From: Pseudodesulfovibrio sp. 5S69
Lineage (GTDB): Bacteria > Desulfobacterota > Desulfovibrionia > Desulfovibrionales > Desulfovibrionaceae
DNA length: 64,000 nucleotides
Reading direction: 5' to 3'
NCBI RefSeq assembly: GCF_037094465.1
Contig: NZ_CP146609.1
Coordinates: 3,653,501-3,717,500 of the forward strand
This document shows, in pieces, positions 51,683 to 60,380 of this stretch. The notes under the pieces are model-generated. The model was not told the DNA's origin. It did not search any database and worked only from the letters and a program-made list of their open reading frames with translations. The translations under genes were made by a program, and so were the position numbers. Each line of letters starts with the position of its first letter. The first letter of the stretch is position 1.

Positions 51683-52536
51683 CAGTCCGTCTTCCTGGTA
51701 AAATAGAAATTGATCAGGGCGAGCAGGGAGGTGCCCACGATGAGCATCAGCGAGACCGCGTTGATGACCGGGGTGGAGCCGTCGCGCACCTGGAGATAGA
51801 GGTTGATGGGCAGGGTCGGTTCCGAGCCCACCAGGAACAGGGTCGTGTTGAAGTTCTCGAAGCTCATCAGGAAGGCCACGGCCCCGGCCCCGACGATGGC
51901 GGGCCGCAGGAACTTGAGCGTGACGTGCCGGATGACCCCGAAGTGCGTGGCCCCGAGGTTCAGGGCGGCCTCCTCCAGGGAGGGGTCGAACTTGCGCAGC
52001 CGGGCCGAGACCACCAGGGTGACGAAGGTGGTGATGAACGAGAACTGGCCGAGCACCACCAGCCAGAAGCTCGGCCGGAAGATGGGGATGTCCACGCCGA
52101 AGGTGTCGTCGAAGAAGGTGCCCGCCGTGTTGGCCGCGAGCAGCTGGGAGATGCCCAGGATGACGCCGGGGATGACCAGCGGGGCAAGCATGAGCATGTA
52201 CAGCAGCCCCTTGAAGCGGAAGGTCTCCTTCTCGAACAGGAAGCTCGCGCAGGTGCCGACCACCACGCTCAGGATGGACACGAAGAAGGCGGTCTCGAAG
52301 CTGGTCAGGATGGAACGCAGGTTCTGCGCGTCGTGGAACAGGCCGACCCGGTCCGGCCCGTCGGCCAGGAACCAATCCAGGCTGAATCCTTGCCACGGCA
52401 GGGACGGGAAGTCCGAGTTGTTGAAGGCCAGCACGCAGGTGACCACCAGCGGCGCGAACAGGAACACGAAATAGAGGATGATGAACGCGTTGAAGGACCA
52501 GTCGTAGGTCTTGGAGCGCGGCAGGGAACGGATCAT
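51682..52536 (-). CDS. ABC transporter permease, PotC type
   Basis: A 284-residue inner-membrane subunit with six predicted helices and the EAA loop near residue 190 (SLEEAALNLGATHFGVIRHVTLKFLRP) that docks to the ATPase. It belongs to the spermidine/putrescine-type (PotC/CysW) permeases. The start overlaps the other permease gene by 4 bases and its stop touches the ATG of the phosphodiesterase. Confidence 0.9.
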   Translation of the reverse strand: MIRSLPRSKTYDWSFNAFIILYFVFLFAPLVVTCVLAFNNSDFPSLPWQGFSLDWFLADGPDRVGLFHDAQNLRSILTSFETAFFVSILSVVVGTCASFLFEKETFRFKGLLYMLMLAPLVIPGVILGISQLLAANTAGTFFDDTFGVDIPIFRPSFWLVVLGQFSFITTFVTLVVSARLRKFDPSLEEAALNLGATHFGVIRHVTLKFLRPAIVGAGAVAFLMSFENFNTTLFLVGSEPTLPINLYLQVRDGSTPVINAVSLMLIVGTSLLALINFYFTRKTD

Positions 52537-53387
52537 GAGGCCACCTCCCCGAGTTTCTGGCCCGACAGTTTGAGCCCCGCCCAGATGATCAGGGAGCTCA
52601 GGACCAGGAGCAGGAAGCCGAAGGCCGAGCCCTGGTTCCAGTTGAAGCTGGCGATGAACTGGTTGTAGATCTGCTCGGTGAACCACAGGGAGTTCTTGCC
52701 GCCCATGAGGTTCGGGGTCAGGTAGTTGCCCAGCGTGAGCATGAAGACCACGATGGCTCCGGAGGTGATGCCCGGCTTGCAGTGCGGGATGATGATCGTC
52801 CGCCAGATGGCCAGTTTCCCGGCCCCCAGGTCGTGGGCCGCCTCGATCAGGCTGTCGTCCAGGCTGTCCATGACCGAGACCAGGGGCACGACCATGAAGA
52901 GCATGGAGGTGTAGACCAGTCCCATGATCATGGTCGCGTCGTTGTAGAGCATCTCCACCGGCCTGTGCAGGATGCCGAGCTTGACCAGGAAGAAGTTGAG
53001 CACCCCGGACTCGCGCAGGAGGATCATCCAGCCGTAGATGCGCACCAGCTCGCTGACCCAGAACGGCAGCAGGATGAGGATCATCAACGCCCCTTGCATC
53101 CGGTGCCGGGCGAGCTTGGAGATGTAGAAGGCCACGGGCATGGCCAGGACAAAGGTGATGGCCGTGGTGATGACCGCGTAGAGCGCGGTGCGCACGAAGG
53201 TCAACCAGTAGATGGGCTCAGTAAAGAAATTCAGGTAGTTCCGTGTGGTCCAAACCATGTCGCCGTAGTCGTTCTCCCCCCGGAAGCTCATGGTCAGCAG
53301 GTCGAGGTGGGGCAGGACGATGAGCAACAGGAGCCACATCAGCACAGGGGCCAGGAAGATCCAGAAGGCGAGTCGCGAACGGGGCAC
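52533..53387 (-). CDS. ABC transporter permease, PotB type
   Basis: A 284-residue permease with six helices and the EAA loop (SLIEAAHDLGAGKLAIWRTIIIPHCKPG). It has the PotB pattern at the start (FWIFLAPVLMWLLLLIVLPHLDLLTMSF). It pairs with the PotC-type subunit by a 4-base overlap and follows the ATPase gene by 4 bases. Confidence 0.9.
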   Translation of the reverse strand: MPRSRLAFWIFLAPVLMWLLLLIVLPHLDLLTMSFRGENDYGDMVWTTRNYLNFFTEPIYWLTFVRTALYAVITTAITFVLAMPVAFYISKLARHRMQGALMILILLPFWVSELVRIYGWMILLRESGVLNFFLVKLGILHRPVEMLYNDATMIMGLVYTSMLFMVVPLVSVMDSLDDSLIEAAHDLGAGKLAIWRTIIIPHCKPGITSGAIVVFMLTLGNYLTPNLMGGKNSLWFTEQIYNQFIASFNWNQGSAFGFLLLVLSSLIIWAGLKLSGQKLGEVAS

Positions 53388-53391
53388 GGCG

Positions 53392-54477
53392 CTAGTCCTC
53401 CGCCCGGAAGCAGATGCCGGACTCCGGGTGCCAGCCCACGCGGATGTGGTCGCCGGGCCGGATGTGGTCGAACTTGCGGTTCTGGGGCAGGGTGACGATC
53501 AGCTCGCGGTCCTCTTTGGTGACCGTGAGCAGGCGGCTGTTGGCCCCGTCGAAGAGGATGGACTTGACGGTCACGTCGAAGGTGTTCAGCCCCTCGCTTT
53601 CCCTGGGCTCGATGCGCATGGCCTCGGGCCGCAGGAAGAGATCCACCCGCTTGCCGCCCGCGCAGGAGCTGTGCGCCCGGGTGCGGAAGGAATAGCCCTC
53701 GTCGGTCGACAGGAGCACCTCGCCGCCCTCCAGGGTCTGGGTGATGGACCCGCGCCAGCGGTTGTTGTCGCCGACGAACTCGGCCACGAACGGGGTCTCG
53801 GGCTGGCCGTAGAGCTCCTGGGGCGTGCCCACCTGCTCGAACCGGCCCCTGTTCATGACGGCCACGTGGTCGGACATGACCAGGGCCTCGGACTGGTCGT
53901 GGGTGATGTAGATGAAGGTCGTGCCCACCTTGGCCTGAAGCTTCTTGAGCTCGACCTTCATCTGCTCGCGCAGCTTCAGGTCGAGCGCGCCGAGCGGCTC
54001 GTCCAGGAGGAGCACCGAGGGTTCCAGGACCAGGCAGCGGGCGATGGCCACGCGCTGCTTCTGCCCGCCGGACAGCTGGTCGATCCGTTTCGCCCCGAAG
54101 CCGGGCAGTCCCACCCGCTCCAGGATGGCCTCGACTTTCTTACTGATCTCGGCCCCTGCCGTGCCGCGGCGCTTCAGGCCGAAGGCCACGTTCTCGGTCA
54201 CGTCCATCATGGGAAACAGGGCCAGATGCTGGAACACGAGGTTCACGGGCCGCTGGTTGGGCGGCACGCCGAGCATGTCGCGGCCGCGTATCTCGATGGC
54301 CCCGGAGGTCGGGGTCTCGAACCCGGCGACCATGCGCAAGAGCGTGGTCTTGCCGCACCCGGACGGGCCGAGGATGGAAAAAAAGGACCCGTCTGGGACG
54401 TCGAAGGTCACATCGTCAACCGCGGTGAAATCGCCGAAACGCTTTACCAGGGCTCGTACGGAAAGATCGTTGGTCAT
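53392..54477 (-). CDS. ABC transporter ATPase, PotA type
   Basis: A 361-residue ATP-binding subunit: Walker A GPSGCGKTTLL, Q-loop VFQHLALFP, signature LSGGQKQRVAIARCL, Walker B VLLLDEPLGALD and H-loop THDQSEAL, followed by a TOBE regulatory domain (about 280-355). It drives uptake through the two permeases downstream. A GC hairpin separates it from the binding-protein gene. Confidence 0.93.
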   Translation of the reverse strand: MTNDLSVRALVKRFGDFTAVDDVTFDVPDGSFFSILGPSGCGKTTLLRMVAGFETPTSGAIEIRGRDMLGVPPNQRPVNLVFQHLALFPMMDVTENVAFGLKRRGTAGAEISKKVEAILERVGLPGFGAKRIDQLSGGQKQRVAIARCLVLEPSVLLLDEPLGALDLKLREQMKVELKKLQAKVGTTFIYITHDQSEALVMSDHVAVMNRGRFEQVGTPQELYGQPETPFVAEFVGDNNRWRGSITQTLEGGEVLLSTDEGYSFRTRAHSSCAGGKRVDLFLRPEAMRIEPRESEGLNTFDVTVKSILFDGANSRLLTVTKEDRELIVTLPQNRKFDHIRPGDHIRVGWHPESGICFRAED

Positions 54478-54507
54478 AGGTTCTCAACTGCTGGAGTACG
54501 GAATAAG

Positions 54508-54532
54508 GCGGGGAGCCTCGCCGGCTCCCCGC
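54508..54532 (-). terminator. Intercistronic hairpin after the ABC binding-protein gene
   Basis: GCGGGGAGCC (54508-54517) and GGCTCCCCGC (54523-54532) form a perfect 10-bp stem with a 5-base loop between the binding-protein and ATPase genes. With no T-run, it probably stabilises the upstream mRNA and lowers expression of the membrane components. Confidence 0.6.
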
Positions 54533-54561
54533 CCCGTGCAATTGTCGTAAGCCGGGTCAGA

Positions 54562-55620
54562 TTAGTTGGCGGCCTTGATCTTGTCCAGGACTTTGCCCTC
54601 CAGGCTCTCAAGCTTGGCCGGAACCGGCGGATACCACTTGATGTTGTCGATGGTCGCCTGCGGGAAGGAACGGGCGAAGTTGTCCGCCACGGCCTTGTCC
54701 GTGTACTTGAGGGCGTCCTTCGACGCGGTGGCGTACTTCTCCTGCGAGGAGAAGAAGCCGCAGTTCTCGGGCTTCATCATGAAGTTGATCCACTTGTAGG
54801 CGGCGGACACGTTCTCGGCCTTGGCAGGGATGGCGAAGGTGTCGATCCAGCCCAGCGCGCCTTCCTTGGGGGCCTTGAAGTCGATGGCCGGATTTTCGGC
54901 GTGCAGCTTCCATCCGCCCGCATCCCAGGCCATGGCCACGTAGACCTCGCCCGAGCGCATGGATTCGAGCAGCGCGTCGCCGTTGGCCCAGTAGTTCTGG
55001 ACGATGGGCTTGGCCTTGATCAGGGTGTCGGCGATCTTGTCGAGCATGGCCTGGTAGCCCTTGACGTCGCTGTACAGGGCGAACGGGTCATAGCCCAGGG
55101 CGAAGCCCATGGCGATCAGGGTCGGGCGCTTCAGGCGGTAGCTCACGCGGCCCTTGTACTTGGGGTCGAGCAGGGCCTTGAAGGAGTCGGCTTCCGGGGC
55201 CATCTCGCTGTTGACGATCAGGCCGGAGGTGCCCCAGCAAAACGGCACGGCGTAGGACTTGCCGTCCACCAGGGTGTTCTTCTTGACCGCTTCGAGCATG
55301 GACGGGATGAACAGGGGGGCGTCGATCTTGGAGTAGTCCAGGGCCTGGTAGATGTGGAACTTGGACTGGACCGAGGAAATGCGGTCCTGGGAGGGCTGGG
55401 CCAGGTCGAACCCGGCGCCGCGGGTGGCGCGCAGCTTGGCGATCATCTCCTCGTTGTTGGAGAAGGTCACCTCGACCTTGATGCCGGTCTCCTTCTCGAA
55501 CTGCTCGATGAGCTTCTGGGGGGCGTATCCCTTCCAGGTCAAGAGTTTCAGGGTCTCGGCCTGCGCCGTACCGGCGAAGGCGAACATTGCCAGCATGAAG
55601 ATCACGAAAATCCGTTTCAT
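54562..55620 (-). CDS. ABC transporter substrate-binding protein, PotD/PotF type
   Basis: A 352-residue periplasmic protein with a signal peptide (MKRIFVIFMLAMFAFAGTAQA). The mature start ETLKLLTWKGYAPQKLIEQFEKETGIKVEV is typical of the spermidine/putrescine family. Two ATG codons are adjacent; I use 55620, which is 6 bases from GGAG. The polyamine-binding acidic residues cannot be confirmed by eye. The setting next to eutBC and a glycerophosphodiesterase makes ethanolamine or a glycerophosphodiester a more attractive ligand than polyamines. Confidence 0.9.
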   Translation of the reverse strand: MKRIFVIFMLAMFAFAGTAQAETLKLLTWKGYAPQKLIEQFEKETGIKVEVTFSNNEEMIAKLRATRGAGFDLAQPSQDRISSVQSKFHIYQALDYSKIDAPLFIPSMLEAVKKNTLVDGKSYAVPFCWGTSGLIVNSEMAPEADSFKALLDPKYKGRVSYRLKRPTLIAMGFALGYDPFALYSDVKGYQAMLDKIADTLIKAKPIVQNYWANGDALLESMRSGEVYVAMAWDAGGWKLHAENPAIDFKAPKEGALGWIDTFAIPAKAENVSAAYKWINFMMKPENCGFFSSQEKYATASKDALKYTDKAVADNFARSFPQATIDNIKWYPPVPAKLESLEGKVLDKIKAAN

Positions 55621-55741
55621 CATCGTCTCCGTTTGCACGTAGTGGGTTAAATTCAAACGCTTGTTACATTTATCCGGTCCGTTGCGCAATAACGCATTGT
55701 GACGAATACATTACGTTCTCGGGTAGGTTGCGCCATGGCCC

Positions 55742-56554
55742 CTACTCCGCCAACTCCCCGGCCCCGGCCCCGGGCGCCAGGGCCAGGGCGTCGTCCACCT
55801 TAAGCTCCACTCCGGACACCGAGCGCCTGAACGCCTCGCGCATCAGCGCGCACAGGGTCCGGACCGCCTCCGCGTATCCGAGCCCCGCGGACCGGATATT
55901 GGAGATGCAATTCCTGGCTTCGTCCGTCGTATCAGATTTCGGGGCGTATGTCATATAAATGCCCATGCTGTCCGGGGAGCTCAAACCGGGCCGCTCGCCG
56001 ATGACGACCACGGCCATGCGCGCCTTGAGGGCCAGGGCCACGCGGTCGCCCAGAGCGACCCTTCCCTGCTCGGCGAAACACGGCGGAGCCGCGCTCAGGC
56101 CGAGGCTTGCGAACGCGGGCGCAAACTCGTGCCAGAAGGGCTGGAAATTCCTCTCCACGGCCGTGGACGACAGCCCGGCCGAGACCGTGAAGGCCACGTC
56201 GAACCCGTTGCCCGCCCGGGCTGCGAGCATCGCCTCGCTCTCCGGGGTGAGCAGCCGCCCGAGGTCGGGCCGCCGCAGGAAGCCCGCCCTGTCCGGGGCC
56301 CGGCTCGTCACTTCCAGAAATTCGATGCTTCCGAAGGCGGTCTCGCGGTCCAGGACCTGGTGCACCGCGTCTCGCGCCCTGGCGTGGTCCAGTTGGAAGG
56401 CGAGCACGTCGCGGGTGCGCTGGCTGACCCCGGCCCGGCCGAGCGCGATGCGGGCGTCGGTCCAGGAGCGCAGCCCGGCCCAGAAGTCCTCGCGCACCAG
56501 GTCGTCGGGCTTCGCGCCGTCTGCGGGACGGACGGATTCAGGAGGACAGGCCAC
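55742..56554 (-). CDS. eutC: Ethanolamine ammonia-lyase small subunit (EutC)
   Basis: A 270-residue subunit of the adenosylcobalamin enzyme that turns ethanolamine into acetaldehyde and ammonia. Diagnostic parts are DVAFTVSAGLSSTAVERN, VVVIGERPGLSSPDSMGIYMTYAP and the closing RTLCALMREAF. The GTG at 56554 lies inside the end of eutB (17-base overlap) with AGGAG 8 bases upstream; a longer frame upstream is a shadow of eutB. Slightly shorter than the enteric protein. No microcompartment or reactivase (eutA) genes are visible in the window. Confidence 0.92.
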   Translation of the reverse strand: MACPPESVRPADGAKPDDLVREDFWAGLRSWTDARIALGRAGVSQRTRDVLAFQLDHARARDAVHQVLDRETAFGSIEFLEVTSRAPDRAGFLRRPDLGRLLTPESEAMLAARAGNGFDVAFTVSAGLSSTAVERNFQPFWHEFAPAFASLGLSAAPPCFAEQGRVALGDRVALALKARMAVVVIGERPGLSSPDSMGIYMTYAPKSDTTDEARNCISNIRSAGLGYAEAVRTLCALMREAFRRSVSGVELKVDDALALAPGAGAGELAE

Positions 56555-57926
56555 GGAACCGCTCCTTGTCGGGGATGTGCAGGGAATGCCTGGGGGCCTT
56601 GAGCTCGCCGTCCTTGAACACGCCGGTGCGTTCCAGCCAGGCCGCGAACTCCGGGGCCGGGGAAAGGCCGAGCTGGCGGCGGAGGTACAGGGCGTCGTGG
56701 AAGGAGGTGGACTGGTAGTTGAGCATGACGTCGTCCGCGCCGGGCACGCCCATGATGTAGTTGCACCCGGCCACACCGAGCAGAGTCAGCAAGGTGTCCA
56801 TGGAATCCTGGTCCGCCTCGGCATGGTTGGTGTAGCAGACGTCCAGGCCCATGGGCACGCCGAGCAGCTTGCCGCAGAAGTGATCCTCCAGCCCGGCCCG
56901 GACGATCTGCTTCTCGTCGTAGAGATACTCCGGCCCGATGAAGCCGACCACGGAGTTGAGCAGGAACGGCTCATAGTGCCGGGCCACGCAGTAGGCCCGC
57001 GCCTCCAGGGTCTGCTGGTCCACTCCGCAATGCGCCCCGGCGGACAGGGCCGAGCCCTGGCCGGTCTCGAAATACATGACGTTGTCGCCCACCGTGCCGC
57101 GCCTCAGCGACCGCCCGGCCTCCAGTCCTTCGCGCAGGATGTCCAGGGTCACGCCGAAGCTCCTGTTCACGCCCTCGGTGCCGCCGATGGACTGGAAGAC
57201 CAGATCGACCGGTGCGCCCCGCTCCACCGCCTCGATGGTGTTGGTTACGTGGGTCAGCACGCAGGACTGGGTGGGGATGTCGTATTCCCGGCGCAGGCGG
57301 TCGAGCAGCTCCATGAGCCGGACGGCCGAGGCCGTGCTGTCCGAGGCCGGGTTGATGCCGATGCAGGCGTCGCCGCTGCCGTACATGAGCCCGTCGAAGA
57401 CCGAGGCCACGATGCCCGCCGGGTCGTCGGTCGGGTGGTTGGGCTGCAACCGCGTGGCCAGGGTGCCGGGCAGCCCGACCGTGGTCCGGAACCTCGTGAC
57501 CACGCGGATCTTGGAGGCCACGTGGATGAGGTCCTGGACACGCATGAGCTTGGACACGGCCGCGGCCATCTCGGGCATGAGGCCCGAAGCCAGGGCCGCG
57601 AGCGCCTCCCGGTCCGCTTCGGCCGAGAGCAGCCAATCACGGAACCCGCCCACGGTCAGCCCGGCCACGGGTTTGAGGGCCTCGCGGTCCAGGGTGTCCA
57701 CGATCAGCCGGGTCACGGCGTCGTCCTCGTAGGGGATGACCAGATCGTCCAGAAAGGCGGTCAGCGGGACCTCGGCCAGGCAGAGCTGGGCCACGGCCCG
57801 CTCATGGGCCGACCGCGCCCCGATCCCGGCCAGTTCGTCCCCGGATTTGGGTGCGGAGGCTGCGGCCAGCAAGGTGCGCAGATCCGCATACTCATGGGTC
57901 ACGCTGTCGATGGTGATGGCATACAT
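56538..57926 (-). CDS. eutB: Ethanolamine ammonia-lyase large subunit (EutB)
   Basis: A 462-residue catalytic TIM-barrel subunit binding ethanolamine and adenosylcobalamin. Family sequences are clear: LPGTLATRLQPNHPTDD, GDACIGINPASDS, CVLTHVTNTIEAVERGAPVDLVFQSIGGTEG, YFETGQGSALS and NHAEADQDSMD. It is the first gene of a strand-wise run eutB-eutC-binding protein-ATPase-two permeases-phosphodiesterase. No cobalamin riboswitch was recognised in the 414 bases upstream. The acetaldehyde produced could feed the alcohol dehydrogenase and AOR at 23-27 kb. Confidence 0.95.
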   Translation of the reverse strand: MYAITIDSVTHEYADLRTLLAAASAPKSGDELAGIGARSAHERAVAQLCLAEVPLTAFLDDLVIPYEDDAVTRLIVDTLDREALKPVAGLTVGGFRDWLLSAEADREALAALASGLMPEMAAAVSKLMRVQDLIHVASKIRVVTRFRTTVGLPGTLATRLQPNHPTDDPAGIVASVFDGLMYGSGDACIGINPASDSTASAVRLMELLDRLRREYDIPTQSCVLTHVTNTIEAVERGAPVDLVFQSIGGTEGVNRSFGVTLDILREGLEAGRSLRRGTVGDNVMYFETGQGSALSAGAHCGVDQQTLEARAYCVARHYEPFLLNSVVGFIGPEYLYDEKQIVRAGLEDHFCGKLLGVPMGLDVCYTNHAEADQDSMDTLLTLLGVAGCNYIMGVPGADDVMLNYQSTSFHDALYLRRQLGLSPAPEFAAWLERTGVFKDGELKAPRHSLHIPDKERFRGLSS

Positions 57927-58340
57927 GGCGGCACCGGGTCAGGGTTGTCGGAAAGGGGCTTTAGTCGCGAAGGGCTTTGACACCATTTGCGAAAACCATT
58001 CCACCTTTGAGGAATGATCTTAGGCCCGGCCCTATCCAGGCCACTATACCCCGTCCGACCCGCCCGAGACAAGGGAATTGCCGCCTTCCCGGACCGGACC
58101 GGCCGCGCGGCCGGACGCAGGGCGCGCCCGCCGTGCCGCGACAACATTGTCGAACAGGACGCGCCGATTGTCCCATATTGTGCAAATCCGGCAGGTTGCG
58201 CGGCGCGGGAGCGGATTGCAAATCCGGCCCGCAGGGCTTAGATTGCATGCTCCCGCGCCACGGCGCGACCCCAGAACAACAAGACCACTGCCCCAGGCGA
58301 AACAACCAGCGACCCGGTCACCGCTTTCGGTACATGAACA
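57927..58340. promoter_or_regulatory. Divergent gap between eutB and the AbrB-like gene
   Basis: Contains three inverted or repeated motifs: CATTCC-N8-GGAATG (57997-58016), the palindrome CGGATT-GCA-AATCCG (58212-58226), and a direct repeat GCAAATCCGGC that occurs near 58172 and 58219. These are probably operators for one or both flanking genes. No sigma54 box, riboswitch or small ORF was convincing. Confidence 0.4.
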
Positions 58341-58844
58341 GTGCAACAACTCACGCAACTGCCGCTCATCCTCGGGGCGGCCCTTCTGGGCGGCCTGCTC
58401 GTCGGCCGCCTGAACATCCCCGGCGGCGTCATCATCGGCTCCATGCTCGCGGTCATCGCCCTGAAGACCCTCTCGTCCCTCAACCTGGAGCTGCCGGGCA
58501 ACTGGCCCTTTCTCATCGAGGTCGCCGTGGGGGCCACCGTGGGCATGAGCTTCACCCCGGCCATCCTGCCGGAGCTGAAGCACTACCTCGTGCCCATCCT
58601 GACCTCGGCCCTGCTGCTCATCCTCCTGGGCGGATTCCTGGCCGTCGTCTTCTCCAAATTCTGGGGCATCGACCTGGTGACCGCGTTCATCAGCACCAGT
58701 CCGGGAGCCATGACCGCCATGACCGGCATGGCGGGCGGCCTCAACGTGGACATCTTCCTGGTGCTGACCTTCCACGTCATCCGCGTGGTCCTGGTCATCC
58801 TCCTCGCCCCGGCCCTCATGCGGCTGTGCCGCGCCCTGCTGTAG
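58341..58844 (+). CDS. AbrB-type membrane protein (half-length)
   Basis: A 167-residue membrane protein starting at GTG 58341, with five or so helices and the AbrB-duplication pattern (GALLGGLLVGRLNIPGGVIIGSMLAV, then AFISTSPGAMTAMTGMAGGLNVD). Most relatives, often mislabelled ammonia monooxygenase, have two such units in about 350 residues, so this is a one-unit form. Function unknown; possibly a small regulatory or transport protein. Confidence 0.8.
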   Translation: MQQLTQLPLILGAALLGGLLVGRLNIPGGVIIGSMLAVIALKTLSSLNLELPGNWPFLIEVAVGATVGMSFTPAILPELKHYLVPILTSALLLILLGGFLAVVFSKFWGIDLVTAFISTSPGAMTAMTGMAGGLNVDIFLVLTFHVIRVVLVILLAPALMRLCRALL

Positions 58845-58853
58845 CGGGCCCGG

Positions 58854-60179
58854 CTAGACGCCGGATTCCACGGGCCGTTCCATGAGGTCCAGGACGCAAG
58901 CGGCGAACAGGGCCGCGCCCGGCGCCAGGCAGCGCTCGTCGAAGTCGAAGCGGGCGTTGTGGTGCCCGGCGGCCAGGTTGCTGCCGAGCATGAGGTAGGC
59001 GCCGAGCCCGCCCCGCCCCTGGACCTCGGCCAGCATCAGGGCGAAATCCTCGCTGCCGCGCAGGTCCATGCGGTCGATGATCCCGGCGGGAGCGAAAAAG
59101 TCCATGGTCTCGGCCACCCGCCGGACCCGCGCCGCCAGTCCGGGATCGCTCTCCCCGCTCACGCTGTGCCCCACCTCGGTCAGGACCGCGTCCACGCCGT
59201 ACATTCGCGCGGCCCCGGCGACCACCTCCCCGGCCCGCTCGAACATGCAGTCGTTGATCGCGGAGGTCTCGCCGCGCGTCTCGGCCTTGATAAGCGCGTT
59301 CGGCGGGATAACGTTGCGCCCCCGCCCCGCGTCGAGCACGCCGACCGTGACCCTGGAGGCGCCCTGCCCGTGGCGGGGGATGGCGTGCAGGTTCAGGGCC
59401 GCGTTGGCCGCGGCCAGCAGGGCGTTGCGCCCCTGTTCCGGGGCCGCTCCGGCGTGGGCCGCCAGCCCGGTGAAGGCGACGTCGAACTTGGTGGTGGCCA
59501 GGAACCCGCCCGTGCCGCAAACCAGTTGCCCGGTCTTCGGCGCGCGGAACCCGATGTGGCCGCCCAGAAGATAGTCCACCCCTGCGAGCACGCCGGCGTC
59601 GACCATGGGCCCGGCCCCGCGCACGCCCTCCTCGCCGGGCTGAAAGATCAGCCGGACCGTGCCCCGCAGCCGGGCCCCGAGCCGGGCCAGGAGCTCGGCC
59701 ACGCCCAAGCCGACGGCGACGTGCCCGTCGTGGCCGCAGGCATGCATCACACCGGGATTGATCGACGCGAACCCCTCGCGCATGGGCCGATGCTCTCGGT
59801 CGCGGGCTTCGTCCAGGTCGTTGGCGTCCATGTCGAAGCGCAGGGCCACCACCGGGCCGTCGCCGCGACGAAGCTCCCCGACCACCCCGGTCAGGCCGCC
59901 GCGCATGCGCTCTATCAGGTCCGGGGCGCCGCCCTGGGCCACGGCGCGCGCCATGTGGGCCGCGAGGTCCTCTTCCGGAGGCACGCCGAGCATGGACTCG
60001 CGGCGGACCGCGTCCTCTCCGAGGCGGACCTCGTATCCGGCGGCCGTAAGCCCGGCCGCCACGATCGAGGCGGTCCGGAACTCGGTCCAGGCGGCCTCGG
60101 GGTGGCGGTGCAGGTCGCGCCGCCGTTTGATGAGCCCCTCTTCCAATGCCGCCGCCAGCCGTTCGATATCCTCTGTCAT
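58854..60179 (-). CDS. M20-family amidohydrolase (aminoacylase / AbgB-like)
   Basis: A 441-residue metal-dependent amidohydrolase. Motifs: RRDLHRHPEAAWTEFRTA, MHACGHDGHVA, FQPGEEGVRGAGPMVDAG, dimerisation region FTGLAAHAGAAPEQGRNAL and the late GSEDFALML with ASGHHNARFDFDE-like ending. Such enzymes remove acyl or aminobenzoyl groups from amino acids. Start at ATG 60179 with GGAGGGGCGAC. It ends 10 bases from the stop of the convergent AbrB-like gene. It is a second M20 enzyme in this window besides YgeY. Confidence 0.88.
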   Translation of the reverse strand: MTEDIERLAAALEEGLIKRRRDLHRHPEAAWTEFRTASIVAAGLTAAGYEVRLGEDAVRRESMLGVPPEEDLAAHMARAVAQGGAPDLIERMRGGLTGVVGELRRGDGPVVALRFDMDANDLDEARDREHRPMREGFASINPGVMHACGHDGHVAVGLGVAELLARLGARLRGTVRLIFQPGEEGVRGAGPMVDAGVLAGVDYLLGGHIGFRAPKTGQLVCGTGGFLATTKFDVAFTGLAAHAGAAPEQGRNALLAAANAALNLHAIPRHGQGASRVTVGVLDAGRGRNVIPPNALIKAETRGETSAINDCMFERAGEVVAGAARMYGVDAVLTEVGHSVSGESDPGLAARVRRVAETMDFFAPAGIIDRMDLRGSEDFALMLAEVQGRGGLGAYLMLGSNLAAGHHNARFDFDERCLAPGAALFAACVLDLMERPVESGV

Positions 60180-60288
60180 GTCGCCCCTCCGTTCGTTCGT
60201 CCCCCTGTTCTGGCCCATCAGGCGGCCAAATGCAAAGGGGAACCCGCGTTCGCGCCCTCCCCGCCCGAGCCTGCCGCCGCCCATGCGA

Positions 60289-60320
60289 AAAGGCCCGGAA
60301 GGGATGCCTTCCGGGCCTTT
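60289..60320. terminator. Bidirectional terminator downstream of the His-rich gene
   Basis: A perfect 14-bp stem (60289-60302 with 60307-60320) with loop GATG, A-tract on one side and T-tract on the other. It ends the His-rich gene on the minus strand and isolates the promoter of the amidohydrolase gene. Confidence 0.85.
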
Positions 60321-60380
60321 GCCGTCCGGCCCTCGGGCCGAGTAGATTCGTTCGCGCCGGGCCGACGCCCGGCCACCCGC

